DNA of 50,330 nucleotides from an uncultured Pelagibacteraceae bacterium (GTDB lineage Bacteria; Pseudomonadota; Alphaproteobacteria; Pelagibacterales; Pelagibacteraceae), in contig CACFJT010000010.1 of NCBI GenBank assembly GCA_902566705.1, positions 1 through 50,330 of the forward strand, given 5' to 3'. Shown one piece after another: positions 17,657 to 27,079 of the stretch; positions within the stretch are counted from its first letter, which is position 1, and every line of letters starts with the position of its first letter. Made by a program: the position numbers and the translations under genes. The notes under the pieces were generated by a model that did no database searches, was not told where the DNA came from, and worked only from the letters and a program-made list of their open reading frames with translations.

Positions 17657-17978
17657 TTTGATTTTTATTTGGATAATATGCTTCGTCAGTTCCAGTTAAA
17701 TTTTCTTTATGTGGTTTTTGCCATTCATATTTTTCTAAAGTATGTTTTTTTTCAATTTTATTTGGTGTAAAATGCATCCAAGAATACCATTCAACAGGAA
17801 TTTTTGATGCATCAATCGTATTTGAATAGATAACCCATCTTTTACCGTTTTTACTCTCATAGTATTTATTACCTAGCTCATCAGTACCAACTAGTTTTCC
17901 AAAAAATATAGTCTTTAGTCTTGTCCCAAAAGTATCTTGATTCCACCATGTGAAAATTTTTTTTAAGAGTGTCAACAT
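17619..17978 (-). CDS. NDUFA12/B17.2-family complex I accessory subunit
   Basis: The 119-aa protein belongs to the family of NADH:ubiquinone oxidoreductase 17.2 kDa subunits, an accessory complex I protein shared by alphaproteobacteria and mitochondria. Visible signatures are TWWNQDTFGTRLKTIFFGKLVGTDELGNKYYE, GKRWVIYSN, and VEWYSWMHF. There is no signal peptide; it should sit on the cytoplasmic side of complex I. It precedes and overlaps the DUF2155 gene. The nuo operon itself is not in this window. Confidence 0.88.
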   Translation of the reverse strand: MLTLLKKIFTWWNQDTFGTRLKTIFFGKLVGTDELGNKYYESKNGKRWVIYSNTIDASKIPVEWYSWMHFTPNKIEKKHTLEKYEWQKPHKENLTGTDEAYYPNKNQNGIKKKYSSWKE

Positions 17979-18021
17979 AATATTTTTTTATTTATTCAAT
18001 TAAAAATTGTAAAATTTAAAT

Positions 18022-18049
18022 TAGACTAAAATATGAATATGTATATAAA
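18022..18049 (+). promoter_or_regulatory. Candidate promoter of the NrdJ-like gene
   Basis: TAGACT (18022-18027) and TATAAA (18044-18049) with a 16-base spacer, 43 bases before the ATG. A clear Shine-Dalgarno GAGGT follows at 18085-18089, stronger than most ribosome binding sites in this window. The -35 match is 4 of 6. Tentative. Confidence 0.3.
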
Positions 18050-18092
18050 TTAATTGATTCATTATTCAAATTAAAATTTAAATTGAGGTCAA

Positions 18093-18917
18093 ATGGCAAA
18101 GTATTTAGTTGAAACATATTATACCTGTACATTTAAAGTAAATCATTATTTAGATGATATTAATGAGGCAGAGTTAAAAAATTTAGAAAAAAGAGATGAT
18201 GGTAAATTTGAAGTTATAGACGTTAAACTAGATAACAGAAAAACAAAAAGTTTAGATCCTAAAAACAACAAAGTGCTTGAAAACAACAAAGTAGAAGTAG
18301 TTTCTAAAATAGACAAAAAAAGCCCAATAAATAAAGAAAGTATAATAACAAGTATAAACACTGCTAACGAGAAGTCAGGTAAAAGATTTAGCATGCCTGA
18401 CAGAAGAAAAGGATATATTCAAAAAGCTACTATTGGTGACCACAAAGTTTACCTACATACTGGAGAATATGAAGACGGAAAAATTGGAGAAATATTTATT
18501 GATACCAGTAAAGAGGGTGAGCTTGTTAAAGCCTTGATGAATAACTTTGCAATTGCTGTTTCTTTAGGCCTTCAATATGGTGTTCCTTTAGATGAGTTTA
18601 TAAGTGCATTTGTTGGCACAAAATTTGAACCATCAGGCAAAGTACATGGTAATGATAGAATTTTAAGTGCTACATCAATTTTGGATTATATTTTCAGAGA
18701 ATTAGCTATTTCATATCAAAATAGAGAAGATCTAGCCCATACTCCAGCTATTGGAGGAAATGATGCCATCAATGCAGAAGATCAAAGCTCTGAGGATCAA
18801 AATCAATTATTGAAAATTGTTAAAGACATTACCAGTAAAGGTTTCGTTAGAAATAATTATAAAAAAAATCTAGTTGATCTTTCTGATGTAAAAATAAGTT
18901 TAAAAGGTAAAAAATAA
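18093..18917 (+). CDS. Stand-alone NrdJ C-terminal-like protein (no catalytic domain)
   Basis: The 274-aa protein matches only the C-terminal part of B12-dependent (class II) ribonucleotide reductase of alphaproteobacteria. Residues 104-216 show [51 protein letters not shown] and [16 protein letters not shown]. The reductase catalytic barrel and B12 domain are absent, and so is the Cys-rich tail of NrdJ (the only Cys is Cys12). A distinct N-terminal unit (1-45, [20 protein letters not shown]) and a Lys/Asn-rich linker precede it. It is a single gene between oppositely oriented neighbours. It may be a regulator or partner of nucleotide metabolism; the function is unknown. Confidence 0.72.
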   Translation: MAKYLVETYYTCTFKVNHYLDDINEAELKNLEKRDDGKFEVIDVKLDNRKTKSLDPKNNKVLENNKVEVVSKIDKKSPINKESIITSINTANEKSGKRFSMPDRRKGYIQKATIGDHKVYLHTGEYEDGKIGEIFIDTSKEGELVKALMNNFAIAVSLGLQYGVPLDEFISAFVGTKFEPSGKVHGNDRILSATSILDYIFRELAISYQNREDLAHTPAIGGNDAINAEDQSSEDQNQLLKIVKDITSKGFVRNNYKKNLVDLSDVKISLKGKK

Positions 18918-18918
18918 G

Positions 18919-20703
18919 TTATTTTTTTGTTTTTAAAGCTAAATTTAATTCTTTCAATTGATCTGGATTTACCTCAGATGGTGCATTCATCATTAAATCT
19001 TGTGCGTTTTGGTTCATTGGAAACATAGTAACTTCTCTAATATTCTTCTCATTAGCAAGTAACATCACTATTCTATCAATACCAGGTGCTATTCCTCCGT
19101 GTGGTGGTGCCCCATAACTAAGTGCATTAATCATGCCACTAAATTTTTCATCTACTTGATTTTTATCATATCCTGCAATGGAGAAAAGTTTATACATAAG
19201 TTCTGGTTTATGATTTCTAATAGCTCCAGATGATAGTTCGATTCCATTACAAACGATGTCATATTGATAAGCAAGTATATCTAATGGATTTTCATAATCT
19301 TTTTCACTTAATTCACCTTGAGGCATTGAAAATGGATTGTGACTAAATTCAATCTTGTTTGTTGATTCATCTTTTTCAAACATTGGATAATCTACAATCC
19401 AACAAAATGCGAAAACATTTTCATCAATTAAATTTAAATCTTTTGCAATTTTATCTCTTGCTTGTGCAGTAATTTTTTCTAATTCGTCTTGTTTTCCGCA
19501 AGCCATGAAAATACTATCCCCTATTTCACAGTTTGTTTTTTTCATGATTTCAACCAGTGCATCTTGGGAAAAGAATTTTCCTATAGGGCCTTTTGCTGAA
19601 GTATCTTTATCTTTTTCAAAAGTAAAATAAGCTAAACCAGAAGCACCTTCTTCTTTAGCCCATTTATCAATATTATCAAAAAAACTTCTGGGCTTATCTT
19701 TTGTATTTTTTGTAATAATACATCTTACTTTAGATCCAGATTTTACTAATTTTTTAAATATTTCGAATGAAACATCTTCTCTTGTGAAAATTTCAGTTAT
19801 ATCATTTACAATAAGTGGGTTTCTTAAATCAGGTTTATCAGTTCCATATTTAAGCATTGCATCCTTGTATGAAATTTTTGGAAATTTATCAAACATCAGT
19901 TTCTTGGTAGAAAAATTTTTAAATGTATTAACCATTAACTTCTCAACAACATTAAATACATCCTCTTGTTCAACAAATGACATTTCCAAATCTAATTGAT
20001 AAAACTCTCCAGGACTTCTGTCTGCTCTTGCATCTTCATCTCTAAAACAAGGTGCAATTTGAAAGTATCTATCAAAGCCCGAAACCATTATTAATTGTTT
20101 AAATTGCTGAGGAGCTTGAGGTAGTGCATAAAATTTTCCTGGATTTAAACGACTAGGTACTAAAAAATCTCTTGCACCCTCTGGACTAGATGAAGTTAAA
20201 ATTGGGGTTTGAAATTCTAAAAAACCTAATTTAGTCATTTCATTTCGGATATATGAAATAACTTTAGATCTTAAAATAATATTTTCATGAATTTTTTTTC
20301 TTCTTAAATCTAAAAATCTATATTTTAATCTTATTTCTTCAGCATACTCTTGATCGCTAAAGACAGGCATGGGTAACTCTTTACAAGCACCCAAAACTTC
20401 ATGTTTATCAATTACAACCTCTATTTCACCTGTATCAATTTCAGAATTGATTGTTTCTTTAGATCTATTTACAACTTTTCCCTCAACTTTAATTACTGTT
20501 TCTAATTGCATTTTTTCTAAATCAGAAAAATATTTATTATCTTTATCAATTATACATTGAGTAATTCCATAATTATCTCTCAAATCAACAAATAGTAAAT
20601 TTCCATGGTCTCTTTTTTTATTTATCCAGCCTGAAAGAGAAATTTTTTTATCTACATCCTCTTTTCTTAATTCATTACACTTGTGTGTTCTGTATTTATT
20701 CAA
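18919..20703 (-). CDS. aspS: Aspartyl-tRNA synthetase
   Basis: Class IIb synthetase, 594 aa, the bacterial type with an insert (GAD) domain. The N-terminal anticodon-binding OB fold begins at SGWINKKRDHGNLLFVDLRD. Motif 2 is FRDEDARADRSPGEFYQLD and motif 3 is GAPPHGGIAPGIDRIVML. In alphaproteobacteria such enzymes often also charge tRNA-Asn for later amidation by GatCAB; the sequence alone cannot decide that here. It starts directly after the hda-like stop codon and is the last gene of DUF2066-hda-aspS. Confidence 0.96.
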   Translation of the reverse strand: MNKYRTHKCNELRKEDVDKKISLSGWINKKRDHGNLLFVDLRDNYGITQCIIDKDNKYFSDLEKMQLETVIKVEGKVVNRSKETINSEIDTGEIEVVIDKHEVLGACKELPMPVFSDQEYAEEIRLKYRFLDLRRKKIHENIILRSKVISYIRNEMTKLGFLEFQTPILTSSSPEGARDFLVPSRLNPGKFYALPQAPQQFKQLIMVSGFDRYFQIAPCFRDEDARADRSPGEFYQLDLEMSFVEQEDVFNVVEKLMVNTFKNFSTKKLMFDKFPKISYKDAMLKYGTDKPDLRNPLIVNDITEIFTREDVSFEIFKKLVKSGSKVRCIITKNTKDKPRSFFDNIDKWAKEEGASGLAYFTFEKDKDTSAKGPIGKFFSQDALVEIMKKTNCEIGDSIFMACGKQDELEKITAQARDKIAKDLNLIDENVFAFCWIVDYPMFEKDESTNKIEFSHNPFSMPQGELSEKDYENPLDILAYQYDIVCNGIELSSGAIRNHKPELMYKLFSIAGYDKNQVDEKFSGMINALSYGAPPHGGIAPGIDRIVMLLANEKNIREVTMFPMNQNAQDLMMNAPSEVNPDQLKELNLALKTKK

Positions 20704-21366
20704 TTAAACCTCTAACGCTTCTTTAATAATTTTAAAATCAATCGGTTTTTTTCTTTTTAAACTAATTTCGTCGATTTTATATATGAAATCAGAAATTTTA
20801 CTATAAGTTCTATCAATTCTCTTAATAATAAATTCAATTAGTTTTTGATCTATTAATATTTGACGGTCAGAAAGATTTTTTAATATTAATGCATAAATTA
20901 AATCGTCACCAGGTTTTTCAATTTGAGATAAAATAAAATTTGTAGATCTTGAATTTAGATCATTTAGTTTAAATTTAAAGTCAACTATTGGTATTTTTGA
21001 GGTTATTATCAAATACTTATTATCCTGATCTACTATATTAATTAATGAAAATAATAAATTTTCATCTATTTTTTCAGTCAAATCCTCAATAACAATGTTT
21101 TCATATATTTTTATTTTTTGAAGAAAATTATTACTAAAATCCACTGAATTAATTTTAATTCCTTTGTTTTTTTCTAAAAATATATTTATTAAATGACTCT
21201 TCCCTGAAAACTTTTCACCTATTAAGTTTATGAAATTTTTATCCCACTTTGGCCAACTATTTAAAAGACTAAAGGAATGTTTATTGCTATTCGAAACATA
21301 AAAATCCTGATCTTTAAAATTTTGCTCATAATCAAATTTCAGTATTTGTTGATTAAGATTTGTCAT
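20704..21366 (-). CDS. hda: Hda/DnaA-like AAA+ protein
   Basis: The 220-aa protein resembles the AAA+ domain of DnaA without the DNA-binding domain, as in Hda/HdaA, which stimulates ATP hydrolysis on DnaA together with the sliding clamp. Walker A is GEKFSGKS (50-57), a Walker B-like segment is IVIEDLTE, and a sensor segment is YLIITSKIP. The N-terminal QQILKFDYE may be a weakened clamp-binding motif. The sequence is diverged, so the name leans on position: DUF2066 gene upstream and divergent purMN, as in other alphaproteobacteria. It overlaps the DUF2066 gene by 14 bases. Confidence 0.78.
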   Translation of the reverse strand: MTNLNQQILKFDYEQNFKDQDFYVSNSNKHSFSLLNSWPKWDKNFINLIGEKFSGKSHLINIFLEKNKGIKINSVDFSNNFLQKIKIYENIVIEDLTEKIDENLLFSLINIVDQDNKYLIITSKIPIVDFKFKLNDLNSRSTNFILSQIEKPGDDLIYALILKNLSDRQILIDQKLIEFIIKRIDRTYSKISDFIYKIDEISLKRKKPIDFKIIKEALEV

Positions 21367-22441
21367 TTAAAACCCAAATTTTATTTTTAATTTCAAAATT
21401 ATAATTTTTATCACGCATAACTTCTAAAAATTTGTCAGGTGTTCCATTAAAGATAATTTTATAAAAATTATTTTTATTATCAAATTTATAAATATAAAAA
21501 TTATATATCAAATCCATATCAGACAAAATTTTTTCAAATTTATTAATTTTTATATTATTAGAATTATCAATAGAAATATTTAAAGATAACTTTACTGAAG
21601 TATTGATTTGATTTTGTGATTTCCAAAAATCTTCGTAGACTAATTTTAAATTGTCAATAAATTCAAATAAGTCTTCTTCATCATCAAAATTAACCTCAGT
21701 ATAATTTAAATTTTTTAAATTGTTATTTTGATTAAAAAAAATTTTGTTAAATACTCTTATTTTATTATTATCCTTAAACACAATCATAATAATGTGGTCA
21801 TTAATATTGTATTTATTTATAATTTCTTTGAAGTCATAAGTTTCTAAAATATTAATATTCTGTTTTATCAATCTAAAATCATCTAAATCCTCAGTAGGTA
21901 AAATATAATTTAAAAGACTGTATTTTTTGTTATTTATATTCCAACTGGAAAATAACTTGTTCTCAGAGAACATTAAAACTTGATTTTTATTTTGATCAAC
22001 AAGTACAGGGATGAATAAAAAATCTTTTTTCACAGGTAAAGATGGAAAAATATTTTTCGTTTCTAATAAATCAAATATATTTTTTTTATTAAATGAAACG
22101 TTTAAGGCAAGATAATATATTTCATCAACAAACTTTTCTTCCTTAATTGAGAAAGTTTCTATCATTCCTTTTATTTGATTAATTGATGTATTTTTTAATT
22201 TTAACTGATCTTTACTTTGGACAATCGACAAAATAAGTTCATTAAATGCCTTTTCAAATCCTTCATCGATAATTTCATTTTTATTAAAATTTATTTCAAA
22301 AGGTGTTGATATTTCAATGTCATTTATAGAAAATGTCTTTGCATGACTTTTTCCTGTGGAAAAGAAAATATTTATTAAAGCAAGAAATAAAAAAAAATTA
22401 TATAAAAGCTTTAAATTACTAAGAAGAGAAATTAATTTCAT
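21353..22441 (-). CDS. DUF2066-like exported protein
   Basis: The 362-aa protein has a hydrophobic N-terminal segment (about 12-33, LYNFFLFLALINIFFSTGKSHA) that fits a signal peptide ending in SHA. The region EGFEKAFNELILSIV ... YYLALNVSFNKKNIFDLLE resembles DUF2066, and it occupies the position DUF2066 genes hold upstream of hda in alphaproteobacteria. The rest is poorly conserved and rich in Asn, Lys and Ile. No catalytic motif is visible. Its start is 11 bases from purM on the opposite strand, so the two promoters must overlap coding sequence. Confidence 0.62.
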   Translation of the reverse strand: MKLISLLSNLKLLYNFFLFLALINIFFSTGKSHAKTFSINDIEISTPFEINFNKNEIIDEGFEKAFNELILSIVQSKDQLKLKNTSINQIKGMIETFSIKEEKFVDEIYYLALNVSFNKKNIFDLLETKNIFPSLPVKKDFLFIPVLVDQNKNQVLMFSENKLFSSWNINNKKYSLLNYILPTEDLDDFRLIKQNINILETYDFKEIINKYNINDHIIMIVFKDNNKIRVFNKIFFNQNNNLKNLNYTEVNFDDEEDLFEFIDNLKLVYEDFWKSQNQINTSVKLSLNISIDNSNNIKINKFEKILSDMDLIYNFYIYKFDNKNNFYKIIFNGTPDKFLEVMRDKNYNFEIKNKIWVLNDKS

Positions 22442-22452
22442 AAAACATATTA

Positions 22453-23484
22453 ATGAATAAAAAAAAATTTACCTATAAAAAAAGTGGAGTTAATATTAAA
22501 GCTGCAGATAAGTTTGTTGATTTCATTTCTACAATTTCAGCAAAAAAAAGAGGCAAAAAAAAGTTCTCTAATATAGGTGGGTTTGGTTCAATCACAAATA
22601 TACCAGGTAATATTAAACAACCTAGAATCGTTGCTTGTACTGATGGTGTAGGAACTAAAGTTGAAATTGCTAATACATTAAATAAATTTGATACTATTGG
22701 TATTGATCTGGTTGCTATGAGTGTAAATGATTTAATTGTTCAAGGAGCTAAACCTTTGCTTTTTTTAGATTATATTTCAATAAATAAAATTGATCTTAAA
22801 AAACTAAAAGCAATTATAAAAGGAATTAACAAAGGCTGCAATCAATCAGAATGTGAACTAGTTGGTGGAGAAACTGCTGAAATGCCAGGTACATATGAAA
22901 AAGGTAAATTTGATATAGCAGGTTTTGCTGTAGGAGTTGTAGGAAAGGATAGAATTTTAAATAAAAATAAAATAAAAAAAAATAATCTTATAGTTGCAAT
23001 TCCTTCCAGCGGTTTACATTCTAATGGTTATTCTCTTGTAAGATATTTATTAAAACAAAAAAAAATAAATATTAAAAAAAATAAATTTTTAAAATCTGAG
23101 CTTCTAAAACCAACAAAAATATATGTTAAAGAAATAATGAATTTGATAAATAACAACTTAATCAATGGCTGTGCAAATATAACTGGAGGAGGGTTATCAG
23201 ATAATATTAAAAGAATTATACCAGATAAGCTCTCTGCACACATAAATTTAGATAAAATTAAAACTTCTAAAATATTTAATTGGCTTAAAAATAATGGAAT
23301 TTCTGATAAAGAAATGCTTAAAACATTTAATTGTGGAGTTGGTTTTTGTCTTATTATTGAAAGTAAAAATTTAAAAAAAATATCTAAATTTTTTTCAAAA
23401 GAATACATGCCATATGTTATTGGAAAAATTTTAAATGGTAAAAACAAAGTTAAGTTAAATGGTTGTATCAACTGGTATCAATAG
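22453..23484 (+). CDS. purM: Phosphoribosylformylglycinamidine cyclo-ligase
   Basis: Fifth step of purine synthesis, ATP-dependent ring closure to AIR. The 343-aa PurS/PurM-fold protein shows CTDGVGTKVEIANTLNKFDT, GIDLVAMSVNDLIVQGAKPL, GGETAEMPG, IPSSGLHSNGYSLVR and ITGGGLSDNIKRI. It is transcribed with purN, whose start lies inside its last codons. A nine-A run near the start is read through without a frame break, unlike the shorter runs in tyrS and ksgA. Confidence 0.96.
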   Translation: MNKKKFTYKKSGVNIKAADKFVDFISTISAKKRGKKKFSNIGGFGSITNIPGNIKQPRIVACTDGVGTKVEIANTLNKFDTIGIDLVAMSVNDLIVQGAKPLLFLDYISINKIDLKKLKAIIKGINKGCNQSECELVGGETAEMPGTYEKGKFDIAGFAVGVVGKDRILNKNKIKKNNLIVAIPSSGLHSNGYSLVRYLLKQKKINIKKNKFLKSELLKPTKIYVKEIMNLINNNLINGCANITGGGLSDNIKRIIPDKLSAHINLDKIKTSKIFNWLKNNGISDKEMLKTFNCGVGFCLIIESKNLKKISKFFSKEYMPYVIGKILNGKNKVKLNGCINWYQ

Positions 23485-24040
23485 AATTAGAACAGCTGTA
23501 TTTATTTCAGGCACTGGCAGTAATTTAAAATCTTTAATTAAATTTTCTAAAACTAAATTATCTCCTATATCAATTAACTTTATTGTTTCAAATAACTCTA
23601 AGGCAAAGGGTTTAAATTATGCCAAAAAATTTAAAATTAAAAAAAAAGTTTTAAATTTTAAAAGCAAAAAATTAAGCGAAAATAAGCTACTTTCCGTCCT
23701 AAAAAAAAACAATATTGAAATGATTTGTCTAGCTGGATTTATGAAAATTTTATCAAAAAATTTTATAAAAAAATTTAAAGGAAAAATTTTAAATATACAC
23801 CCCTCTTTATTGCCTAAATATAAGGGATTAAATACTCACCAAAGAGTATTAAATAATAAGGAAAGATACTCAGGATGCACTGTTCATTTTGTAAATACTA
23901 GATTAGACTCGGGAAAGATTATCCTACAAAAAAAAGTAAAAATTTTAAAAAAAGATACTGTGTCTTCTCTTGCTAAAAAAATTTTAGTTCAAGAGCATAA
24001 ACTGTACCCAGAAGCTATATTAAAAGTTTTTAATCTTTAA
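23459..24040 (+). CDS. purN: Phosphoribosylglycinamide formyltransferase
   Basis: Third step of purine synthesis: transfers formyl from 10-formyl-THF to GAR. The 193-aa protein has the nucleotide-binding start AVFISGTGSNLKSLI, the catalytic NIHPSLLPKYKG with its conserved His, and DSGKIILQ with the catalytic Asp. The only ATG before the fold overlaps purM by 26 bases. It is Lys-rich throughout. It ends tail to tail with ndk, overlapping 11 bases. Confidence 0.94.
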   Translation: MVVSTGINRIRTAVFISGTGSNLKSLIKFSKTKLSPISINFIVSNNSKAKGLNYAKKFKIKKKVLNFKSKKLSENKLLSVLKKNNIEMICLAGFMKILSKNFIKKFKGKILNIHPSLLPKYKGLNTHQRVLNNKERYSGCTVHFVNTRLDSGKIILQKKVKILKKDTVSSLAKKILVQEHKLYPEAILKVFNL

Positions 24041-24440
24041 AGAAAAAATCTATTTCAATTTTAGCATTTTCAACACTATCTGATCCGTGAACGGAGTTTT
24101 TGTCTATTGAAATCCCGTATTTTTTTCTAATAGTGCCTTCTTCTGAATCTTCTGGATTTGTAGCACCCATTAATTCTCTATTTCCTAAAACTGCATTCTC
24201 TTTTTCAAGAATCATTACAACAATCGGACCTGATGATAAATAGGCACATAAATCATTATAAAATGGTTTGGTTTCATGAACTTTATAAAACTTTTCAGCT
24301 TCTGATTTTTCAATTTGGATTTTTTTTTCTTTTAAAATTGTAAAACCATTTGATTTAAACATTGCTTTAATTTCGTTTTCTAGATTTCTCTCCACTGCAT
24401 CTGGTTTTATAATTGATAATGTTTGTTCTAAATTACTCAT
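24030..24440 (-). CDS. ndk: Nucleoside diphosphate kinase
   Basis: Equilibrates nucleoside di- and triphosphates through a phosphohistidine. At 136 aa it is slightly shorter than the usual 140. IKPDAVERN includes Lys12, GNRELMGATNPE is the nucleotide-binding segment, and the active His118 lies in NSVHGSDS. It follows pepA on the same strand and overlaps it by 8 bases. Confidence 0.96.
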   Translation of the reverse strand: MSNLEQTLSIIKPDAVERNLENEIKAMFKSNGFTILKEKKIQIEKSEAEKFYKVHETKPFYNDLCAYLSSGPIVVMILEKENAVLGNRELMGATNPEDSEEGTIRKKYGISIDKNSVHGSDSVENAKIEIDFFFKD

Positions 24441-25887
24441 AATTATCCTCTATTAGTTTGTTTAATAATCTCACTCCGTAACCTGTTGCACCACCAGAAT
24501 TTAATGCTCCTCCATATTTAGAAAATGCCATTCCTGCTATATCTAAGTGTGCCCAGGGTGTTTTATTTAAAATAAATCTTTGCAAAAATTGAGCAGCTGT
24601 TGTTGAACCTGCTCCTCCAACATAATTAATATTTTGCATATCTGCATTTTTTGAATCAATTAACTTGTCAAAATTTTTATTCAGAGGCATTCTCCAAACT
24701 TTTTCTTCTACTTTCTCCCCAGCATTAATTAATTGTTTCGATAAATTGTCATCATTTGAAAATAAACCTGCATATTCAGAACCTAATGAAACAATTATAG
24801 CTCCTGTTAAAGTAGCTAAATCTACTATTAATTTTGGCTTAAATTTTTCTTCTGTGTAAGTTAATGCATCAGCTAGAACTAATCTACCTTCAGCGTCTGT
24901 ATTTAAAATTTCTACAGTTTTACCACTGTAAGATTTAACAATATCTCCAGGTCTTTGTGCATTACCTCCAGGCATATTTTCAACTAACCCTACAACACCA
25001 ACAGCATTTATTTTTGCTTTTCTAAGCGCTAAACTTTTCATTAGTCCAACTACTACGGCTGAACCAGCCATATCATAAGTCATATCCTCCATGAATTTTG
25101 CAGGCTTTAAAGATATTCCTCCAGTGTCAAAGCAAACTCCTTTTCCAACAAATGCTAATGGTTTAGATTTTTTACTTAAGCCATTCCATTCCATTGTAAC
25201 AAGATATGATCCTCTTACACTTCCCTGCCCAACACCAAGCAAAGTATTCATTCCAAGTTTTTTTAATTTTTTTTCGTCATATACGGTTACTTTTAAACCG
25301 TGTTTACGAAGTGAATTTAATCTTTTTGCATATTCATCAGGATGTAGAATATTACCAGGTTCAGAAACCAAATCTCTAGTATAAAATGTTCCATCTTCTA
25401 TTGCTCTAAATTTAGTTTTGTCTTTAAGTGATGGCTGATTTTTACCAGTTATTGTTATTAAAATATTTTTATTATTTTTTTTTGTTTTATATTTTTCAAA
25501 TGTATAAGATTTTAATTTTATACCATGTGTAAAATACCCTAAGATATTCTTTTGTTTGATTGATAAAGTTTCCGATTCTAAGTTGAATTCGTTTATTTTG
25601 TTACTTTTAAATTGATTATAAAAATGTGCACCCAAATTTTCTGCTTCAGAATTAGTGATGTTTTTATTCAATGAAACTAGTATTATTTTCTTTTTTGAAC
25701 TTATATCAAAAGCTAATATTTTCTTTTTTTCATCTCTTTTTTTTATCAAGTCTGAAATGAAATTATAATCTGAGCTTGAAATATGTTTCTTTAGGCTGGA
25801 AATATTGAACTTTTCATCAACAAATAAAACCATATTGGGTTTATTTTTTTTTGAAAACGTATTTTTATAATTAATTTGAACACTCAT
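24433..25887 (-). CDS. pepA: Leucyl aminopeptidase (M17)
   Basis: Two-zinc cytoplasmic aminopeptidase that removes N-terminal residues. The C-terminal catalytic domain has the metal/active-site block GKGVCFDTGGISLKP, then DMTYDMAGSA and the family signature NTDAEGRLVLADAL. The N-terminal domain is diverged and Lys-rich. The ATG at 25887 gives 484 aa and is preferred to a GTG five codons upstream. Some PepA proteins also bind DNA; nothing here shows that. It is divergent from lptF, the usual arrangement in alphaproteobacteria. Confidence 0.94.
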   Translation of the reverse strand: MSVQINYKNTFSKKNKPNMVLFVDEKFNISSLKKHISSSDYNFISDLIKKRDEKKKILAFDISSKKKIILVSLNKNITNSEAENLGAHFYNQFKSNKINEFNLESETLSIKQKNILGYFTHGIKLKSYTFEKYKTKKNNKNILITITGKNQPSLKDKTKFRAIEDGTFYTRDLVSEPGNILHPDEYAKRLNSLRKHGLKVTVYDEKKLKKLGMNTLLGVGQGSVRGSYLVTMEWNGLSKKSKPLAFVGKGVCFDTGGISLKPAKFMEDMTYDMAGSAVVVGLMKSLALRKAKINAVGVVGLVENMPGGNAQRPGDIVKSYSGKTVEILNTDAEGRLVLADALTYTEEKFKPKLIVDLATLTGAIIVSLGSEYAGLFSNDDNLSKQLINAGEKVEEKVWRMPLNKNFDKLIDSKNADMQNINYVGGAGSTTAAQFLQRFILNKTPWAHLDIAGMAFSKYGGALNSGGATGYGVRLLNKLIEDNYE

Positions 25888-25899
25888 AAATTTTAAATA

Positions 25900-25919
25900 C
25901 ACTCTGGAAGTGTAGAGTG
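25900..25919. repeat. Inverted repeat between pepA and lptF
   Basis: CACTCT (25900-25905) pairs with AGAGTG (25914-25919) across 8 bases. A second, competing pairing uses ACACT (25899-25903) and AGTGT (25909-25913). It is placed midway between divergent start codons, so it could be an operator for either gene. Short arms; the role is unknown. Confidence 0.3.
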
Positions 25920-25948
25920 CTATATATGAGTAAAATAACTATATTTCA

Positions 25949-27079
25949 ATGAAAAAAATATTATTTCGAAAATTACTAAGTGACTATATCAGTTTTTTTT
26001 TAATAGCTCTTTTGAGCTCAAGTATAATTATATGGGTTTTTCAAGCAGTTAATTATCTTGATATAATGATAGAGGATGGTCGAGATTATATTGTATATAT
26101 TAATTATTCTCTTCTTAATTTTCCAAAAATTATAAGTAGGTTGTTTCCTTTTGTGCTTTTTTTTAGTCTTTATTACGTGACAACAAAATATGAGAATAAT
26201 AACGAGCTTATAATTTTTTGGAATTTTGGAATTCATAAAATTGAACTAACTAATTTTGTTGTAAAAATTTCTTTAATCTTAATGATTTTTCAAATTTTAC
26301 TATCTTCAATAATTGTTCCAAAAACGCAAGATGCTGCAAGAAACTTTCTTAGAACATCTAGTATAAATTTTTTTGAAAATTTTATAAAACCTCAAAAATT
26401 TAATGACACAATAAGGGGAGTAACAATTTACAGTGAAAGTAAGGACCGAAATGGAAATATGAACAATTTATATTTAAAAAAAGAAAATAAAGATGGATTT
26501 CAAATTACATATGCAAAAAAAGGAACTTTTAAAGAATTTAACAAAATACCTGTACTTGTTTTATATGACGGTGAAACTATAAAAGGAGGTATTTCTGGCA
26601 TAACAAATTTTAGTTTTACTAAATCTGATTTTCCATTGAATAACTTTAAAACTAATACAACTACATATATAAAAACTCAGGAGTTATCATCCATAAAACT
26701 TTATAAATGTATTAGTTCTATATATCTTTCAAAACAAAAAAAACCTGATGAAAATATTGAAAATTGTTCATTAAAAAATTTAAAAAATATTTATAAAGAA
26801 ATATATAAAAGATTAATTATCCCTTTTTACATTCCATTATTGGCATTAATTACATTCTTATTGATTTTATCTTCAAAAGAAAATTCAGATTATTATAAAC
26901 TTAAAATTTTAACATTTGTATTTGGATTATTTTTTATAATTTTTTCTGAAACGACTGTTAGATTAATATCAGATAGTTTACCCATAAATGCAGTTATCGC
27001 TTTTATGCCATATTTGAGCTTTGTACTTCTATATTTTTTTATATTTAAAAAATTAAATTTTAAATCTTTTTCAAAATGA
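25949..27079 (+). CDS. lptF: LPS export permease LptF
   Basis: Inner-membrane permease of the LptB2FG ABC exporter that extracts LPS from the inner membrane. The 376-aa protein has the family layout: three N-terminal helices (about 12-33, 50-72, 95-117), a periplasmic beta-jellyroll domain (about 120-275), and three C-terminal helices (about 285-370). The segment LLSSIIVPKTQDAARNFL after helix 3 is characteristic. lptG begins inside the stop codon (ATGA overlap). It is the first gene of a long envelope operon. Confidence 0.92.
   Translation: MKKILFRKLLSDYISFFLIALLSSSIIIWVFQAVNYLDIMIEDGRDYIVYINYSLLNFPKIISRLFPFVLFFSLYYVTTKYENNNELIIFWNFGIHKIELTNFVVKISLILMIFQILLSSIIVPKTQDAARNFLRTSSINFFENFIKPQKFNDTIRGVTIYSESKDRNGNMNNLYLKKENKDGFQITYAKKGTFKEFNKIPVLVLYDGETIKGGISGITNFSFTKSDFPLNNFKTNTTTYIKTQELSSIKLYKCISSIYLSKQKKPDENIENCSLKNLKNIYKEIYKRLIIPFYIPLLALITFLLILSSKENSDYYKLKILTFVFGLFFIIFSETTVRLISDSLPINAVIAFMPYLSFVLLYFFIFKKLNFKSFSK

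Noticed and set aside
17979..18092. Possible small RNA or riboswitch in the gap before the NrdJ-like gene
   Set aside because: The 114 bases are almost pure A/T with no stable stem; only a tentative promoter and a Shine-Dalgarno are supported.
23028..23471. Antisense open frame of 147 codons within purM
   Set aside because: It mirrors a strongly conserved purM sequence; no ribosome binding site or family resemblance. Long antisense frames are expected in such AT-rich, Lys/Ile-rich genes.
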